Shown: positions 8,203-16,651 of the stretch, one piece after another | Layout of the letters: each line of letters starts with the position of its first letter | Numbering within the stretch: position 1 is the first letter of the stretch | Source: Methylobacterium currus | Lineage (GTDB): Bacteria; Pseudomonadota; Alphaproteobacteria; Rhizobiales; Beijerinckiaceae | Assembly: GCF_003058325.1 (NCBI RefSeq) | Contig: NZ_CP028843.1 | Span: 1,541,501 to 1,605,500 of the forward strand | Direction: 5' to 3' | Length of the DNA stretch: 64,000 nt | The notes under the pieces: model-generated | What the model was told of the DNA's origin: nothing | The model's input: the letters and a program-made list of their open reading frames with translations, nothing else | Databases searched by the model: none | Position numbers and translations under genes: made by a program

Positions 8203-8320
8203 ATACCACCGCGCTTTCGCATCGACACGTCGATGCGAAAGCGTCCGGCGCATCAGCGCCGGCGCCCATTCGGGCTTAGCCAGCGCCTTCGGACGAGTCC
8301 GTTCGAAGGCGCGGCGGTAT
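8203..8320. repeat. 118-bp interspersed palindromic repeat, copy A
   Basis: This 118-bp stretch is repeated at 49566-49683 with 14 mismatches and no gaps. It begins ATACCACCGCG and ends CGCGGCGGTAT, so its ends are inverted repeats. An internal palindrome at 8213-8242 (CTTTCGCATCGAC / GTCGATGCGAAAG) is also present. It sits downstream of the kinase gene and before the convergent HAD gene. No clear target-site duplication flanks it, and there is no ORF. It may act as a transcription terminator or a REP-like element. Confidence 0.85.
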
Positions 8321-8421
8321 CATTCCGGGGCCGTGACAGCGGAGCCTGGAATGACGCGGTGGGTGCGAAATCTTCGAGAGCCCATCAACCAGGCTTCCGA
8401 TCAGAGTCCGACGAGTGGGCG

Positions 8422-9117
8422 TCACGCCATCCCGGGCAGGAGCGCCGCCGCCACCGCTTCGGGCGTGGAGAACAGGTGGGTCGGCCCCGCCGCGGCGAGG
8501 GCCTCTGCCCGCGTGTAGCCCCAGGTCACCGCCCCGAAGGCGAGCCCCGCCCGCGTCGCGGCGTCGTGGTCGCGCAGCTCGTCGCCGAGGCACAGGATCC
8601 GGTCCGGGGAGAGGCCGCTGTCCCGCGCCACGGCCCGGAACCGCCGCGCCTTGCCGAGCAGGGCCGCGCCGCAGGCGTAACGGTCGATCAGGCCGGCGCC
8701 GCCCGGCCCGAGCACCCGGCGCACCACATCCTCGCGGTTCGAGCTGACGAGCGCCAGGGTGAGTCCGCCGGCCCGCAGGCGGGCGAGCAGGGCGGGGATT
8801 CCCGGGAAGGGCGCGAGCTCCGCCGCGTCGCGGGCGGCGAGGGCACGCATGTGGCGGGCGATCAGCGGCAGCTTCCAGCCCGGCACGCCCAGATGCCGCA
8901 GCACCGCCCGCGCCTCCAGCGCCCGCAAGGACTCGACCTCGTGCGCGGCCGGACGGCGGAAGCCGTAGCGGTCGGCGACGCCGGGGAGCACCCGGGCGAA
9001 CCACGGGAAGGTGTCGGCGAGGGTGCCGTCGAAATCGAGGATGACGAGCCGGTACGGCGGACCGTCCAGCCCCGCGAGACGATCGTCCCGACTCGCGATC
9101 CGGTCCGTTACCAGCAC
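8422..9117 (-). CDS. HAD-family hydrolase (phosphoglycolate-phosphatase-like)
   Basis: A 231-residue haloacid-dehalogenase-type phosphatase. The four motifs are visible: DFDGTLADT near residue 28 (nucleophile Asp), SSNRE near 122, the lysine in LLGKARRF near 155, and CLGDELRDHDAA near 172. The helical cap between motifs I and II is of the small phosphoglycolate phosphatase/beta-phosphoglucomutase type. The substrate is not set by sequence. The upstream proline-rich gene overlaps it by 10 bp, so they form an operon in which the HAD gene is second. Confidence 0.82.
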   Translation of the reverse strand: MLVTDRIASRDDRLAGLDGPPYRLVILDFDGTLADTFPWFARVLPGVADRYGFRRPAAHEVESLRALEARAVLRHLGVPGWKLPLIARHMRALAARDAAELAPFPGIPALLARLRAGGLTLALVSSNREDVVRRVLGPGGAGLIDRYACGAALLGKARRFRAVARDSGLSPDRILCLGDELRDHDAATRAGLAFGAVTWGYTRAEALAAAGPTHLFSTPEAVAAALLPGMA

Positions 9118-9938
9118 ACGCGGGGCAGCCGGCGCTTCCAGCGCTGGCCGATGCGCAGGTCCTCGTCGCCGGCGCGGCGCTTCACCCGCGGGCGGATCTC
9201 GCCGGCCCGGTTCTCGCCATCCCGAGTCTCACCATCGTCCGAGGCCTGCGGCGCAGCCTCGGTCTTCGGAAGCTCGATCCGGTCCTGGGACCGGGGCGGC
9301 ACGGTGATCGGCGCGGGGGTCTGGATCGGGGCCTCGTCGGGCCAGTCCTCGGGCCACACGAAGGCCGGGCGCGGGCCGGCGGTGCGGCGGGGCGCCGGCT
9401 CGGCGGCGCGGTAGCGGCGGACCCGGGGCAGCTTGGGCTCGGGCTCGGGCGCGACCTCCGGCTCGGGCTCGGGCTCCGGCGGGGCGATCAGGCTCGGCAG
9501 GACGCGCTTGGCCGTGCTCTGCTTCGCCGCGGCTTGCTTGGCGGTGGCCTGCGGTGCGGCATCCTTGTCGGCCGCCACCTTGTCGGCGGGAGCCTTGCCG
9601 AAGATCGGGAGGTCCGGCGGGTCGAAGCGGCCGGACTGGGTCGCGGCGGCGGCCTCCTCCAGGAGGCCGGTCCCGGCCCAGAGGTTGCGGCCGGGGGAGG
9701 GAGGCCGGCTCTCGGGCTCGCTCGGAGCGGGCGCGTTCGCCGACAGCTTCGAGGGGCCTGCCGGGGCCTTGAAGAGGCCCGCTGCCGGATTGGGCAATCC
9801 CGCCGGGGGCTTTGAAAAGCCCGCCGGGGGCTTGCTGGCGGGGCGCTCGCTCTGGGGCCGCTCGCCGTCGGGCAGGGGTGAGGTGCGGCTGCGCTTGATC
9901 TCGACCGTGAATGACGGTCTCGCGCGGTGGCGCGTCAT
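9108..9938 (-). CDS. Proline/alanine-rich low-complexity hypothetical protein
   Basis: I do not recognise a folded domain in this 276-residue protein. Residues about 35-70 hold repeats of the type KPPAGFS/KPPAGLP/KAPAGPS, followed by Ala/Lys-rich (ATAKQAAAKQSTAKR) and Glu-Pro-rich (PEPEPEPEVAPEPEPK) stretches. It ends in a basic, conserved-looking tail (RIGQRWKRRLPRVCW). There is no membrane segment. The tail and the tight overlap with the HAD gene argue that it is expressed. It may be a disordered scaffold or cell-envelope-associated protein; this is a guess. Confidence 0.55.
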   Translation of the reverse strand: MTRHRARPSFTVEIKRSRTSPLPDGERPQSERPASKPPAGFSKPPAGLPNPAAGLFKAPAGPSKLSANAPAPSEPESRPPSPGRNLWAGTGLLEEAAAATQSGRFDPPDLPIFGKAPADKVAADKDAAPQATAKQAAAKQSTAKRVLPSLIAPPEPEPEPEVAPEPEPKLPRVRRYRAAEPAPRRTAGPRPAFVWPEDWPDEAPIQTPAPITVPPRSQDRIELPKTEAAPQASDDGETRDGENRAGEIRPRVKRRAGDEDLRIGQRWKRRLPRVCW

Positions 9939-10176
9939 TGAATGTCCTGAAGCGATCTGTTCGGAATCAGTCGCCCGCGGCCATGCGCGCGGGCACGATC
10001 CTCACTTAGGATGGGTGACGGGAATTGTCCATGCCAAGAATTGATAAAGTCTCAACGGAGGTCACAGTGACGGCATGGCGATGGTCTCGTGCCCGCCAGA
10101 ACAATGCCGGCGCGAGCTTTGACACAATCGTGTCCCAGTCATCGGCCGAATCGCGACCCGGGCGGGAGGGACGCGC

Positions 10177-10920
10177 GTGAAGGTCTTCGTGCTTACCGGG
10201 GCCGGGATCTCGGCCGAGAGCGGGCTCGGCACCTTCCGGGATCCGGGCGGGCTGTGGCGGCGATTCGACCCGATGCGGCTCGCCACGCCCGAGGCCTTCG
10301 CCGACGAGCCCGAGGAGGTCCACGCCTTCTACAACCTGCGCCGGCAGGGGGTGCGGGAGGCGGCGCCCAACGCCGCCCACGCGGCGCTCGCGCGCCTGGA
10401 GGCGGGCCTTGCCGCGAGCGGCGGCCGGCTCTTCCTGTGCACCCAGAACGTCGACGACCTGCACGAGCGCGCCGGCTCCCGGGCGGTCATCCACATGCAT
10501 GGCGAGCTGATGCGGGCGCGCTGCACCGCCTGCGGCGCGGGCCGCCCCTGGGCGGAGGACCTCTCCGTCGACACGGCCTGCCCGGCCTGCGGGCGGCGGG
10601 GCGGGATGCGCCCGGACGTGGTCTGGTTCGGCGAGGTGCCGCGCCATCTCGAGGCCATCGCGGCGGCCCTCGACGAGTCCGACCTGTTCGTCGCGATCGG
10701 CACCTCCGGGGCGGTCTACCCGGCGGCGGGTTTCGTGGCGCGGGCACGAGAAGCCGGGATCCCGACCCACGAGATCAACCTCGCCCCCTCCGACACAGCC
10801 GGCCTGTTCACGGAGGCCACCTACGGCCCGGCCACGCAGGCGGTGCCGGCCTGCGTGGACGATCTCCTGCGGGAGGTCAGCGGCGAGGTCAGCGGCAAGG
10901 TCAGCGGATCGACACCTTGA
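10177..10920 (+). CDS. cobB: Sir2-family NAD-dependent protein deacylase, SIRT5-like
   Basis: A 247-residue sirtuin that removes acyl groups from lysine using NAD. Visible signatures: GAGISAESG (8-16, NAD binding), TQNVDDLHERAG, the catalytic-His segment HMHGEL, a zinc ribbon of two CxxC pairs (CTAC and CPAC), and the PDVVWFGE and GTSGAVYPA motifs. Y52 and R55 (FYNLRR) match the Tyr-x-x-Arg pair that gives class III sirtuins such as SIRT5 a preference for succinyl or malonyl lysine, so desuccinylation is the best guess. The last ~14 residues (EVSGEVSGKVSGS) are encoded by a 12-bp tandem repeat and are probably dispensable. The 3' end overlaps the convergent gene by 20 bp. Confidence 0.9.
   Translation: MKVFVLTGAGISAESGLGTFRDPGGLWRRFDPMRLATPEAFADEPEEVHAFYNLRRQGVREAAPNAAHAALARLEAGLAASGGRLFLCTQNVDDLHERAGSRAVIHMHGELMRARCTACGAGRPWAEDLSVDTACPACGRRGGMRPDVVWFGEVPRHLEAIAAALDESDLFVAIGTSGAVYPAAGFVARAREAGIPTHEINLAPSDTAGLFTEATYGPATQAVPACVDDLLREVSGEVSGKVSGSTP
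10874..10912 (+). repeat. 12-bp in-frame tandem repeat at the end of the sirtuin gene
   Basis: Units of GAGGTCAGCGGC repeat about three times (the third is AAGGTCAGCGGA), each encoding Glu/Lys-Val-Ser-Gly. Because the unit is 12 bp, copy-number change lengthens the tail without breaking frame. The array also covers the last codons of the opposing gene. Confidence 0.75.
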
Positions 10921-11497
10921 CGTCGAGGGTGGTGGCCGAGCCGTCGGGGTTGATGAGCAGCACCCGGTAGGCGTCGAGCCCCTCGTACCCTTCGGCGGCC
11001 TCGAAGATCATCTTCAGGCCCTCGACCTTCCGGGTGTTGCAGGGGGCGAGCGGCGACGAGGGGGCGTAGCGCGGGAACGAGGCTTCCGCCGTGAAGCGCA
11101 CGCTGCCGTGCTTCGGCCCCTCGACGAGGCGGGCCACCACCGGCCCCTGGACCGAGCAATCCGGGAACAGGCTGGTGAAGAACCCGATGGCCCGGGCCTC
11201 GTTCATGGGCACGACCCGGAAGAAGGGCGTCGCCGGGAGCGCCGGGAAGCCGCCCGGACCCGGCGCGGCGGGCGGCGCCTCCGGCGGGGCAGGGGCCGGC
11301 GCAGGGGCGGGGACCGGGGCGGGAGCCGGTTGGGCCGGCGCGCCGGCGCAGGGCAGGGCGGCCAGGCCGGCGAGGGCCCCGGCCCACAGGGCGGCGCGGC
11401 GCCGCAGGCGCTTCTCAGATGGCCGCGGGCGCTTGTGAGATGGCCGCGGGCGCTTCTCAGATGGCCGCGGGCGCTTGGGAGACGGCGTCACGGGCAC
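10901..11497 (-). CDS. Exported hypothetical protein with repeat-expanded N-terminus
   Basis: A 198-residue protein. The first ~30 residues are three copies of an RPRPSEK-type heptad. Then RRRAALWAGALAGLAALPCAG (about 32-52) looks like a signal peptide with a twin-Arg start, followed by a Pro/Ala linker (to about 85). A conserved globular domain of ~110 residues comes last, with two Cys (FPDCSVQG and LAPCNTRK) that could form a disulfide. It ends in Ig-like beta strands (AYRVLLINPDG, LDVKVSIR). The true start may be downstream of the heptads, because an N-terminal extension before a signal peptide is unusual. It may share an operon with the AsmA gene behind it (stop-to-start about 24 bp). Function unknown. 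Confidence 0.62.
   Translation of the reverse strand: MPVTPSPKRPRPSEKRPRPSHKRPRPSEKRLRRRAALWAGALAGLAALPCAGAPAQPAPAPVPAPAPAPAPPEAPPAAPGPGGFPALPATPFFRVVPMNEARAIGFFTSLFPDCSVQGPVVARLVEGPKHGSVRFTAEASFPRYAPSSPLAPCNTRKVEGLKMIFEAAEGYEGLDAYRVLLINPDGSATTLDVKVSIR
11408..11470 (-). repeat. 21-bp in-frame tandem repeat, 3 copies
   Basis: Three 21-bp units, GCGCTTCTCAGATGGCCGCGG on the plus strand (the middle one reads GCGCTTGTGAG...), encode three Arg-Pro-Arg-Pro-Ser-x-Lys heptads in the minus-strand gene. A partial fourth copy follows at 11471. Confidence 0.85.
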
Positions 11498-11521
11498 TCC
11501 TCGGTGGGTCGGGGGGTCTGC

Positions 11522-13429
11522 TCAGGGCGCGTAGGCGCTGGCGGCGGCCGGCAGGGTCGCGGGCGGCAGCGTGCGGGCGGTGAGCGGCCGGAGGCTCGGG
11601 CGCAGCCAGGGCCCCTCGATGGCGAAGCTCCCGCCCGCCCGTCCGTCGGGCCCGGGATCGATCCGGGCCTCGGCGCCCAGGCGCCGCTCGGCGAGGAAGA
11701 TCCGGCCGCCGAGGCTCGCGGCGAGGGCTGCGCCGCGGAGCTGGCCCTGGCCGATCTCCGCGACGCCGTCGCTCACCGTCAGGCTGACCCGGGCGCGCTC
11801 GAAATGGGTGCGGCCGCCCCGGCGCAGGGCGGTGGCGGCGGTCTCGGGGCGCTGGGCGAGGTCGGCGAGGTTCACGCCTAAGATCTCCCCGCCCTCGACC
11901 GTGGCGGCGGCCCGGCCGGCGAGGCGCCCGACGAGGTCGGCGAGGCTCGATCCGGCGCCGTCGAGGGCGACCGATCCTTGCGCCCGGCCGAGGATCCAGC
12001 GCGGCCAGCCGAGATCGGCGAAGAGGCCGCCGAGGTCGATCCGGTCGGCGCTGCCCTGGAGGCGGGCATCGATGCCGGCCGGCAGGGACGCGAGCGCGGC
12101 CCGCCCCTTGACGGTGCCGCCCTGCACGGTGGCCCGTCCGAGCGTCGCCTCCAGGGTGCCGTCGCGCACCAGGAGGCCGGCGGCGACGTCCTGCGCCTCC
12201 ACCGGGCCGAGGCGGGCGGAGGCTGCGGAGAGGCGCAGGTCGAGGTCGCCGCTCGTGATCCCGTCGAGGGCGAGCGGTGACCGGCTCCAGCCGCCGGGCG
12301 CCGCCTCGGGCGAGAGACCCGCCTCCGGCACGAGCCCCGTCCCGGTCAAGAGGCCCGTCCCGGTCAAGAGGCCCGAGAGGTCGAGCTGCTCGGCCGCCAG
12401 CGTGCCGGTGACGGCGAGCCGCCCCCGGACCAGGGATGCGGCGCCCGCGCCTTCGAGCTGGTTGTCGCCGACCCGCACCCGGATCGTGGGCCATTCCACC
12501 CCGCCGGGGCGGGCGAGGAAGCGACCGTCGAGGCTCACCGGGCCGGTCAGGGCCGCGGGGCCGGGCGCGATCCCGAGCCAGGCCAGGGTGGCGGGCAGGG
12601 CGGCTGTGGCGAAGCGGGCCTGGCCCGACAGGCGCGGGCCTCCCTTCGCGGTCTCCGTCGCGGAGGCCTCCTTCGCCGGCCCGTCCTTCGGTGTCTCGTC
12701 GGCCCAGGTCAGGCTGCCCTCGATCTCGGCGCTGCCCGCGACCGTGGCGCGGCGTCCTGCCGTGTCCGCCCCGGTCCAGGTCAGGGCGGCGGCGACCGGG
12801 GACTCGGCGCCGGCCGCGAGTTCGCGCGGGCGCAGGCCCGACAGGGCCAGGGTCGCCGGCACGCCGCGCCAGGTGAAGGCGGCGGAGAGGTCGAGCCCGG
12901 CGGTCGGGCGGGGCCAGTTCGCCACCAGGTTGAGGCCGGTGACCGTCTCGCGATGGCCGGTGCGGGGATCGCGTAAGGAGAGCGTCGCGTCGACGAGGAC
13001 GAGGCGGCGCAGGTGCCGGCCCCGTCCGGCGGCGGCCCGCGCGGCGAGCCGGGCCGCCGGTTCGGCCCAGTCCCGGTCCGCCCCCTCCGGGAGGGCGATC
13101 CGGGCCCGCTCGAGGACGAGGCCGGTGATCTCGGCCCGTCCGGCGAGGAGCCCGGCGAGGCCGAGCTGCACCTGCAGGCCCTCGCTCGCGACGAGGTCGT
13201 GGCCGCCGCGGCGCAGCCGTACCCCGGAGAAGGTCAGGCGCGGGGCCGGCAGCAGCGTCAGGGTGGCGGGTCCGGCGACCGTGAGGCCGAGGCCGTAGCG
13301 CCGCGCCAGGTCCCGCTCCGCGAAGGCGGCCGCCCGCGGCGCCGCGATCGTCCAGGACAGGGAGGCGCCCGCAACCGCGAGCGCCGCGACGGCGGCGCCG
13401 CTCAGGGCCAGGGTGGTTCGGCGCGACAT
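11522..13429 (-). CDS. AsmA-family envelope protein
   Basis: A 635-residue protein with one N-terminal membrane helix (about 5-25, TTLALSGAAVAALAVAGASL) and a long beta-rich periplasmic part. It begins in typical AsmA style (AERDLARRYGLGLTVAGPATLTLLPAPRLTFSG-like region, residues 40-70) and ends with the AsmA C-terminal signature area (LRGAALAASLGGRIFLAERRLGAEARID near 570). AsmA-like proteins form bridges in the envelope that influence outer-membrane lipid or protein assembly. A short repeat (LLTGTG twice near 370) is present. ATG at 13429 with GGAGAG upstream was chosen over the frame to 13516. The downstream hypothetical gene follows 24 bp after its stop. Confidence 0.78.
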   Translation of the reverse strand: MSRRTTLALSGAAVAALAVAGASLSWTIAAPRAAAFAERDLARRYGLGLTVAGPATLTLLPAPRLTFSGVRLRRGGHDLVASEGLQVQLGLAGLLAGRAEITGLVLERARIALPEGADRDWAEPAARLAARAAAGRGRHLRRLVLVDATLSLRDPRTGHRETVTGLNLVANWPRPTAGLDLSAAFTWRGVPATLALSGLRPRELAAGAESPVAAALTWTGADTAGRRATVAGSAEIEGSLTWADETPKDGPAKEASATETAKGGPRLSGQARFATAALPATLAWLGIAPGPAALTGPVSLDGRFLARPGGVEWPTIRVRVGDNQLEGAGAASLVRGRLAVTGTLAAEQLDLSGLLTGTGLLTGTGLVPEAGLSPEAAPGGWSRSPLALDGITSGDLDLRLSAASARLGPVEAQDVAAGLLVRDGTLEATLGRATVQGGTVKGRAALASLPAGIDARLQGSADRIDLGGLFADLGWPRWILGRAQGSVALDGAGSSLADLVGRLAGRAAATVEGGEILGVNLADLAQRPETAATALRRGGRTHFERARVSLTVSDGVAEIGQGQLRGAALAASLGGRIFLAERRLGAEARIDPGPDGRAGGSFAIEGPWLRPSLRPLTARTLPPATLPAAASAYAP

Positions 13430-13764
13430 CGCTCTCCGGCTGCCGGCGTGGACGAGAACTCGTGCGCCCCCCCGGGCCGCCGCTCCGGCCGGCCGTCTCG
13501 GACCCGCCGGCGGCATACGCCTTCCCGGCTCCCCCTATAATCCCTCGCGCACGGCTTGTCTCCCCGGCAGGATTTTCCCGCCGGCAGGGTTGGCGACCCC
13601 GCATGCGGCCTCTCCCCCCGGGACATTGTCGCCGGGACATTTTCCTGCCGCCGCCCGGTGGTGCGGCGGCGCAACGATGCTAAACAGGGCGGCGAGGCGC
13701 CGCATCCGTGCGGGAAACGAGAGCGCACGCGCTCCGGCGGCACCAGAATTTGGGGAAACGAGGG
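13430..13764. other. 335-bp divergent intergenic region (AsmA / scoAB)
   Basis: No gene is supported. Frames crossing it are Pro/Arg-rich continuations of antisense shadows. It must hold promoters for both the AsmA gene and scoAB. Near-repeats CCCCGCATGCGGC and GGCGCCGCATCCGTGCGGG are present, but I see no clear promoter consensus. Confidence 0.4.
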
Positions 13765-14520
13765 ATGAAGAAGGTATACCCCGACGCCACGGCCGCCCTG
13801 GCGGGCGTCCTGCGGGACGGCATGACGATCATGGCCGGCGGTTTCGGCCTCTGCGGCATTCCCGACGTCCTCATCGACGCGGTGCGCGAGAGCGGTGCCA
13901 AGAACCTCACGGTCATCTCGAACAATGCCGGCATCGACGGCGTCGGCCTCGGCGTGCTGCTCGAGACGCGCCAGATCGCCAAGATGATCTCGTCCTATGT
14001 CGGCGAGAACAAGACCTTCGCCAAGCAGTACCTCGCCGGCGAGCTCGAGATCGAGTTCAACCCGCAGGGCACGCTGGCCGAGCGCATCCGCGCCGGCGGC
14101 GCCGGCGTCCCGGCCTTCTTCACCAAGACCGGCGTCGGCACCCTGATCGCCGAGGGCAAGGAGACCCGGGAGTTCGACGGCGAGACCTACGTGATGGAGC
14201 GCGGCCTGTTCGCCGACGTCTCGCTGGTCCACGCCTGGAAGGGCGATACCGAGGGCAACCTCGTCTACCGGAAGACCGCCCGCAACTTCAACCCGATGAT
14301 GGCCACCGCCTCGCGCATGACCGTCGCGCAGGTCGAGCACCTGGTGAAGCCGGGCGAGATCGACCCCGACCACATCATCACGCCCGGCGTGTTCGTGAAG
14401 CGGATGATCCACGTCCCGAACGCCCAGAAGCGCATCGAGCAGCGCACCACCCGCAAGCGGGCGGAAGCCGCGCCGAACGCCGAGCCCGCGCCCGCCCCGA
14501 CGGGCGGCGGCGCCATCTAA
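13765..14520 (+). CDS. scoA: 3-oxoacid CoA-transferase subunit A
   Basis: Alpha subunit of succinyl-CoA:3-ketoacid CoA-transferase, which moves CoA from succinyl-CoA to acetoacetate (or similar) in ketone-body and PHB breakdown. The 251-residue product has the family start (MAGGFGLCGIPDVLIDAV, about 22-40), ISNNAGIDGVGLG and the AWKGDTEGNLVYRKTARNFNP segment of the subunit A fold. A Pro/Ala tail (about 235-251) extends past the usual end. ATG at 13765 follows a CGAGGG ribosome-binding site. The B subunit gene starts 21 bp downstream, so the two are co-transcribed. Confidence 0.95.
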   Translation: MKKVYPDATAALAGVLRDGMTIMAGGFGLCGIPDVLIDAVRESGAKNLTVISNNAGIDGVGLGVLLETRQIAKMISSYVGENKTFAKQYLAGELEIEFNPQGTLAERIRAGGAGVPAFFTKTGVGTLIAEGKETREFDGETYVMERGLFADVSLVHAWKGDTEGNLVYRKTARNFNPMMATASRMTVAQVEHLVKPGEIDPDHIITPGVFVKRMIHVPNAQKRIEQRTTRKRAEAAPNAEPAPAPTGGGAI

Positions 14521-14541
14521 CGAGCGAGAGAGGAGACCCCC

Positions 14542-15207
<666 letters not shown>

Positions 15208-15217
15208 CGCAAATCCG

Positions 15218-15245
15218 GCGGGTGCCTCCAATCGGGGGCGCCCGC
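15218..15245 (+). terminator. Stem-loop downstream of scoAB
   Basis: GCGGGTGCCTCC (15218-15229) pairs with GGGGGCGCCCGC (15234-15245) at 10 of 12 positions around a 4-nt AATC loop, starting 11 bp after the scoB stop. It lacks a T-run. A terminator role is inferred from position. Confidence 0.45.
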
Positions 15246-15268
15246 CACGGGCAGCTCCGGTGTTGCCG

Positions 15269-15823
15269 ATGTATCGGATCAGAACGCCGGGCTATTCCAA
15301 GAAGAACCAGGTGCAGCGCTGGGCCTTGCCCGACCGGGTCTTCTTCGCCTGCGGCGCCTGCCACATCCTGGCTTACGCCTTCCTGGAACGATACGGGCAT
15401 CGCGGCCAGGAGGATCGCGGCCAGGCGGCGGCGCTGTGGATCCGGCCTGCCGCGGGCCACACGGGCAACCACATCGTCGTGGCGACGGACACGTGGGTGT
15501 TCGACGATCACGGCGACGCGGATCGCAGCCGCTATCTGGCCCATACGCGGCGGCGCGCCGGCCGGTTCTGGCCCGGATGGGATGCCACGCTGGTGTCCCT
15601 GCCGCGCGACGTCCTCGTCTCCGATGAGAGATCCTTGGGCTTTGCCGGGCTCCGGCTGCGGGAGCCCGGCCAGTTCCTGCACGACGCGCTGCCGCGGGCG
15701 CGCCGCTTCCTCGACCGTTTCCCGGCCCCGGACGCGGCGGTCCTTCGCGGCTCGGCTCAGTGCTGCCCCGGATACGCGGCGTCCAGCACGAACGGGTACG
15801 GCCCGTCGAACGCCTCGACATAG
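15269..15823 (+). CDS. Hypothetical protein, convergently overlapping the phosphodiesterase gene
   Basis: An unrecognised 184-residue protein. Codon usage is strongly GC3-biased along the forward frame, which supports real coding. The N-terminal half holds the best-looking core: WALPDRVFFACGACHILAY (about 23-41) with a Cys-x-x-Cys-His, NHIVVATDTWVFDDHG (about 70-85) and RFWPGWDATLVSLPRDVL. It has the look of a small alpha/beta protein without membrane segments. The last ~22 residues lie within the 67-bp overlap with the opposing phosphodiesterase gene and look like random tail. ATG at 15269 was chosen; a GTG lies 9 bp upstream. Confidence 0.62.
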   Translation: MYRIRTPGYSKKNQVQRWALPDRVFFACGACHILAYAFLERYGHRGQEDRGQAAALWIRPAAGHTGNHIVVATDTWVFDDHGDADRSRYLAHTRRRAGRFWPGWDATLVSLPRDVLVSDERSLGFAGLRLREPGQFLHDALPRARRFLDRFPAPDAAVLRGSAQCCPGYAASSTNGYGPSNAST

Positions 15824-16584
15824 ACCATGTGGGTCACGATCCCGGTCTCCGGCGTGTAGCGGTGCAGCAGGTAGGCCGGCGGCTCGAAGACCAGGGCGCC
15901 CTCGTGGTCCGGCGTCAGGTCGAAGGCGACCTGGTGGGTGACGCTGGGGGCGATCTGCGCGATCGTGCCGGCGTAGCGGGTCAGGATCGGCCGGTGGTGG
16001 TGGCCGCACAGGATCCGCTCGATGCAGGTCTGAGCCCCGATCAGCCGCCGGAACGCCGCCTCGCCGTCGAGGAGCCGGATGTGGTCCATATGGACGAGGC
16101 CGCATTCGAAGGGCGGGTGGTGCATGAACACCAGGGTCGGCCGCCCGTCCCCGCCGGCGAGCGCCCGCTCGAGGAAGCCGAGGCGCTCCCCGCACAGGGC
16201 GCCGTGGCTCGCGCCCGCCACCAGCGTGTCGAGGGCGATCAGGCGGACCGGGTGATCCTCCACCGTGTACTGGACGAAGCCCTCGGTGGCGCCGGGCATC
16301 CAGGCCGCCGGCAGTACCTCGCGGAAGGCTTCGCGCCGGTCGTGGTTGCCGGGCACGGCGTAGACCGGCATCGGCAGGCGGGCGAGGAGGCCGCGCAGCG
16401 CCTCGTATTCCTCAGGCAGGCCGCAATCGGTGAGGTCGCCGGAGATCAGCACCAGGTCGGGCCGGGGATCGAGGGCGAGGAGATGGGCCACCGCGCGGGC
16501 GACCATCCTGTTGGTCTCGGAGACCCGGTAGGCCGGCAGCCCGCGGGGGCGCACGTGCAGGTCGGTGATCTGGGCGATGAGCAT
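15757..16584 (-). CDS. Metallophosphodiesterase (GpdQ/CpdA class III)
   Basis: A 275-residue calcineurin-like phosphodiesterase. The dimetal ligands are all present: ITDLHV (Asp7-x-His9), LISGDLTD, PGNHD, the HHPPFECG histidine near 153 and CGHHHRP near 193. The best match in overall plan is glycerophosphodiesterase GpdQ and cAMP phosphodiesterase CpdA. It follows a Ugp-like import operon on the same strand, so cleavage of imported glycerophosphodiesters is the likely job. The gene starts 67 bp past the solute-binding protein stop. Choice between cAMP and glycerophosphodiester substrate is inferred from context. Confidence 0.85.
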   Translation of the reverse strand: MLIAQITDLHVRPRGLPAYRVSETNRMVARAVAHLLALDPRPDLVLISGDLTDCGLPEEYEALRGLLARLPMPVYAVPGNHDRREAFREVLPAAWMPGATEGFVQYTVEDHPVRLIALDTLVAGASHGALCGERLGFLERALAGGDGRPTLVFMHHPPFECGLVHMDHIRLLDGEAAFRRLIGAQTCIERILCGHHHRPILTRYAGTIAQIAPSVTHQVAFDLTPDHEGALVFEPPAYLLHRYTPETGIVTHMVYVEAFDGPYPFVLDAAYPGQH

Positions 16585-16651
16585 GGCGGCGATCCGATGA
16601 GGAGGGCGCCCGCCGCCGGACCGGCGGTGGGCGCGTTCAGGTAAGGGGGCC

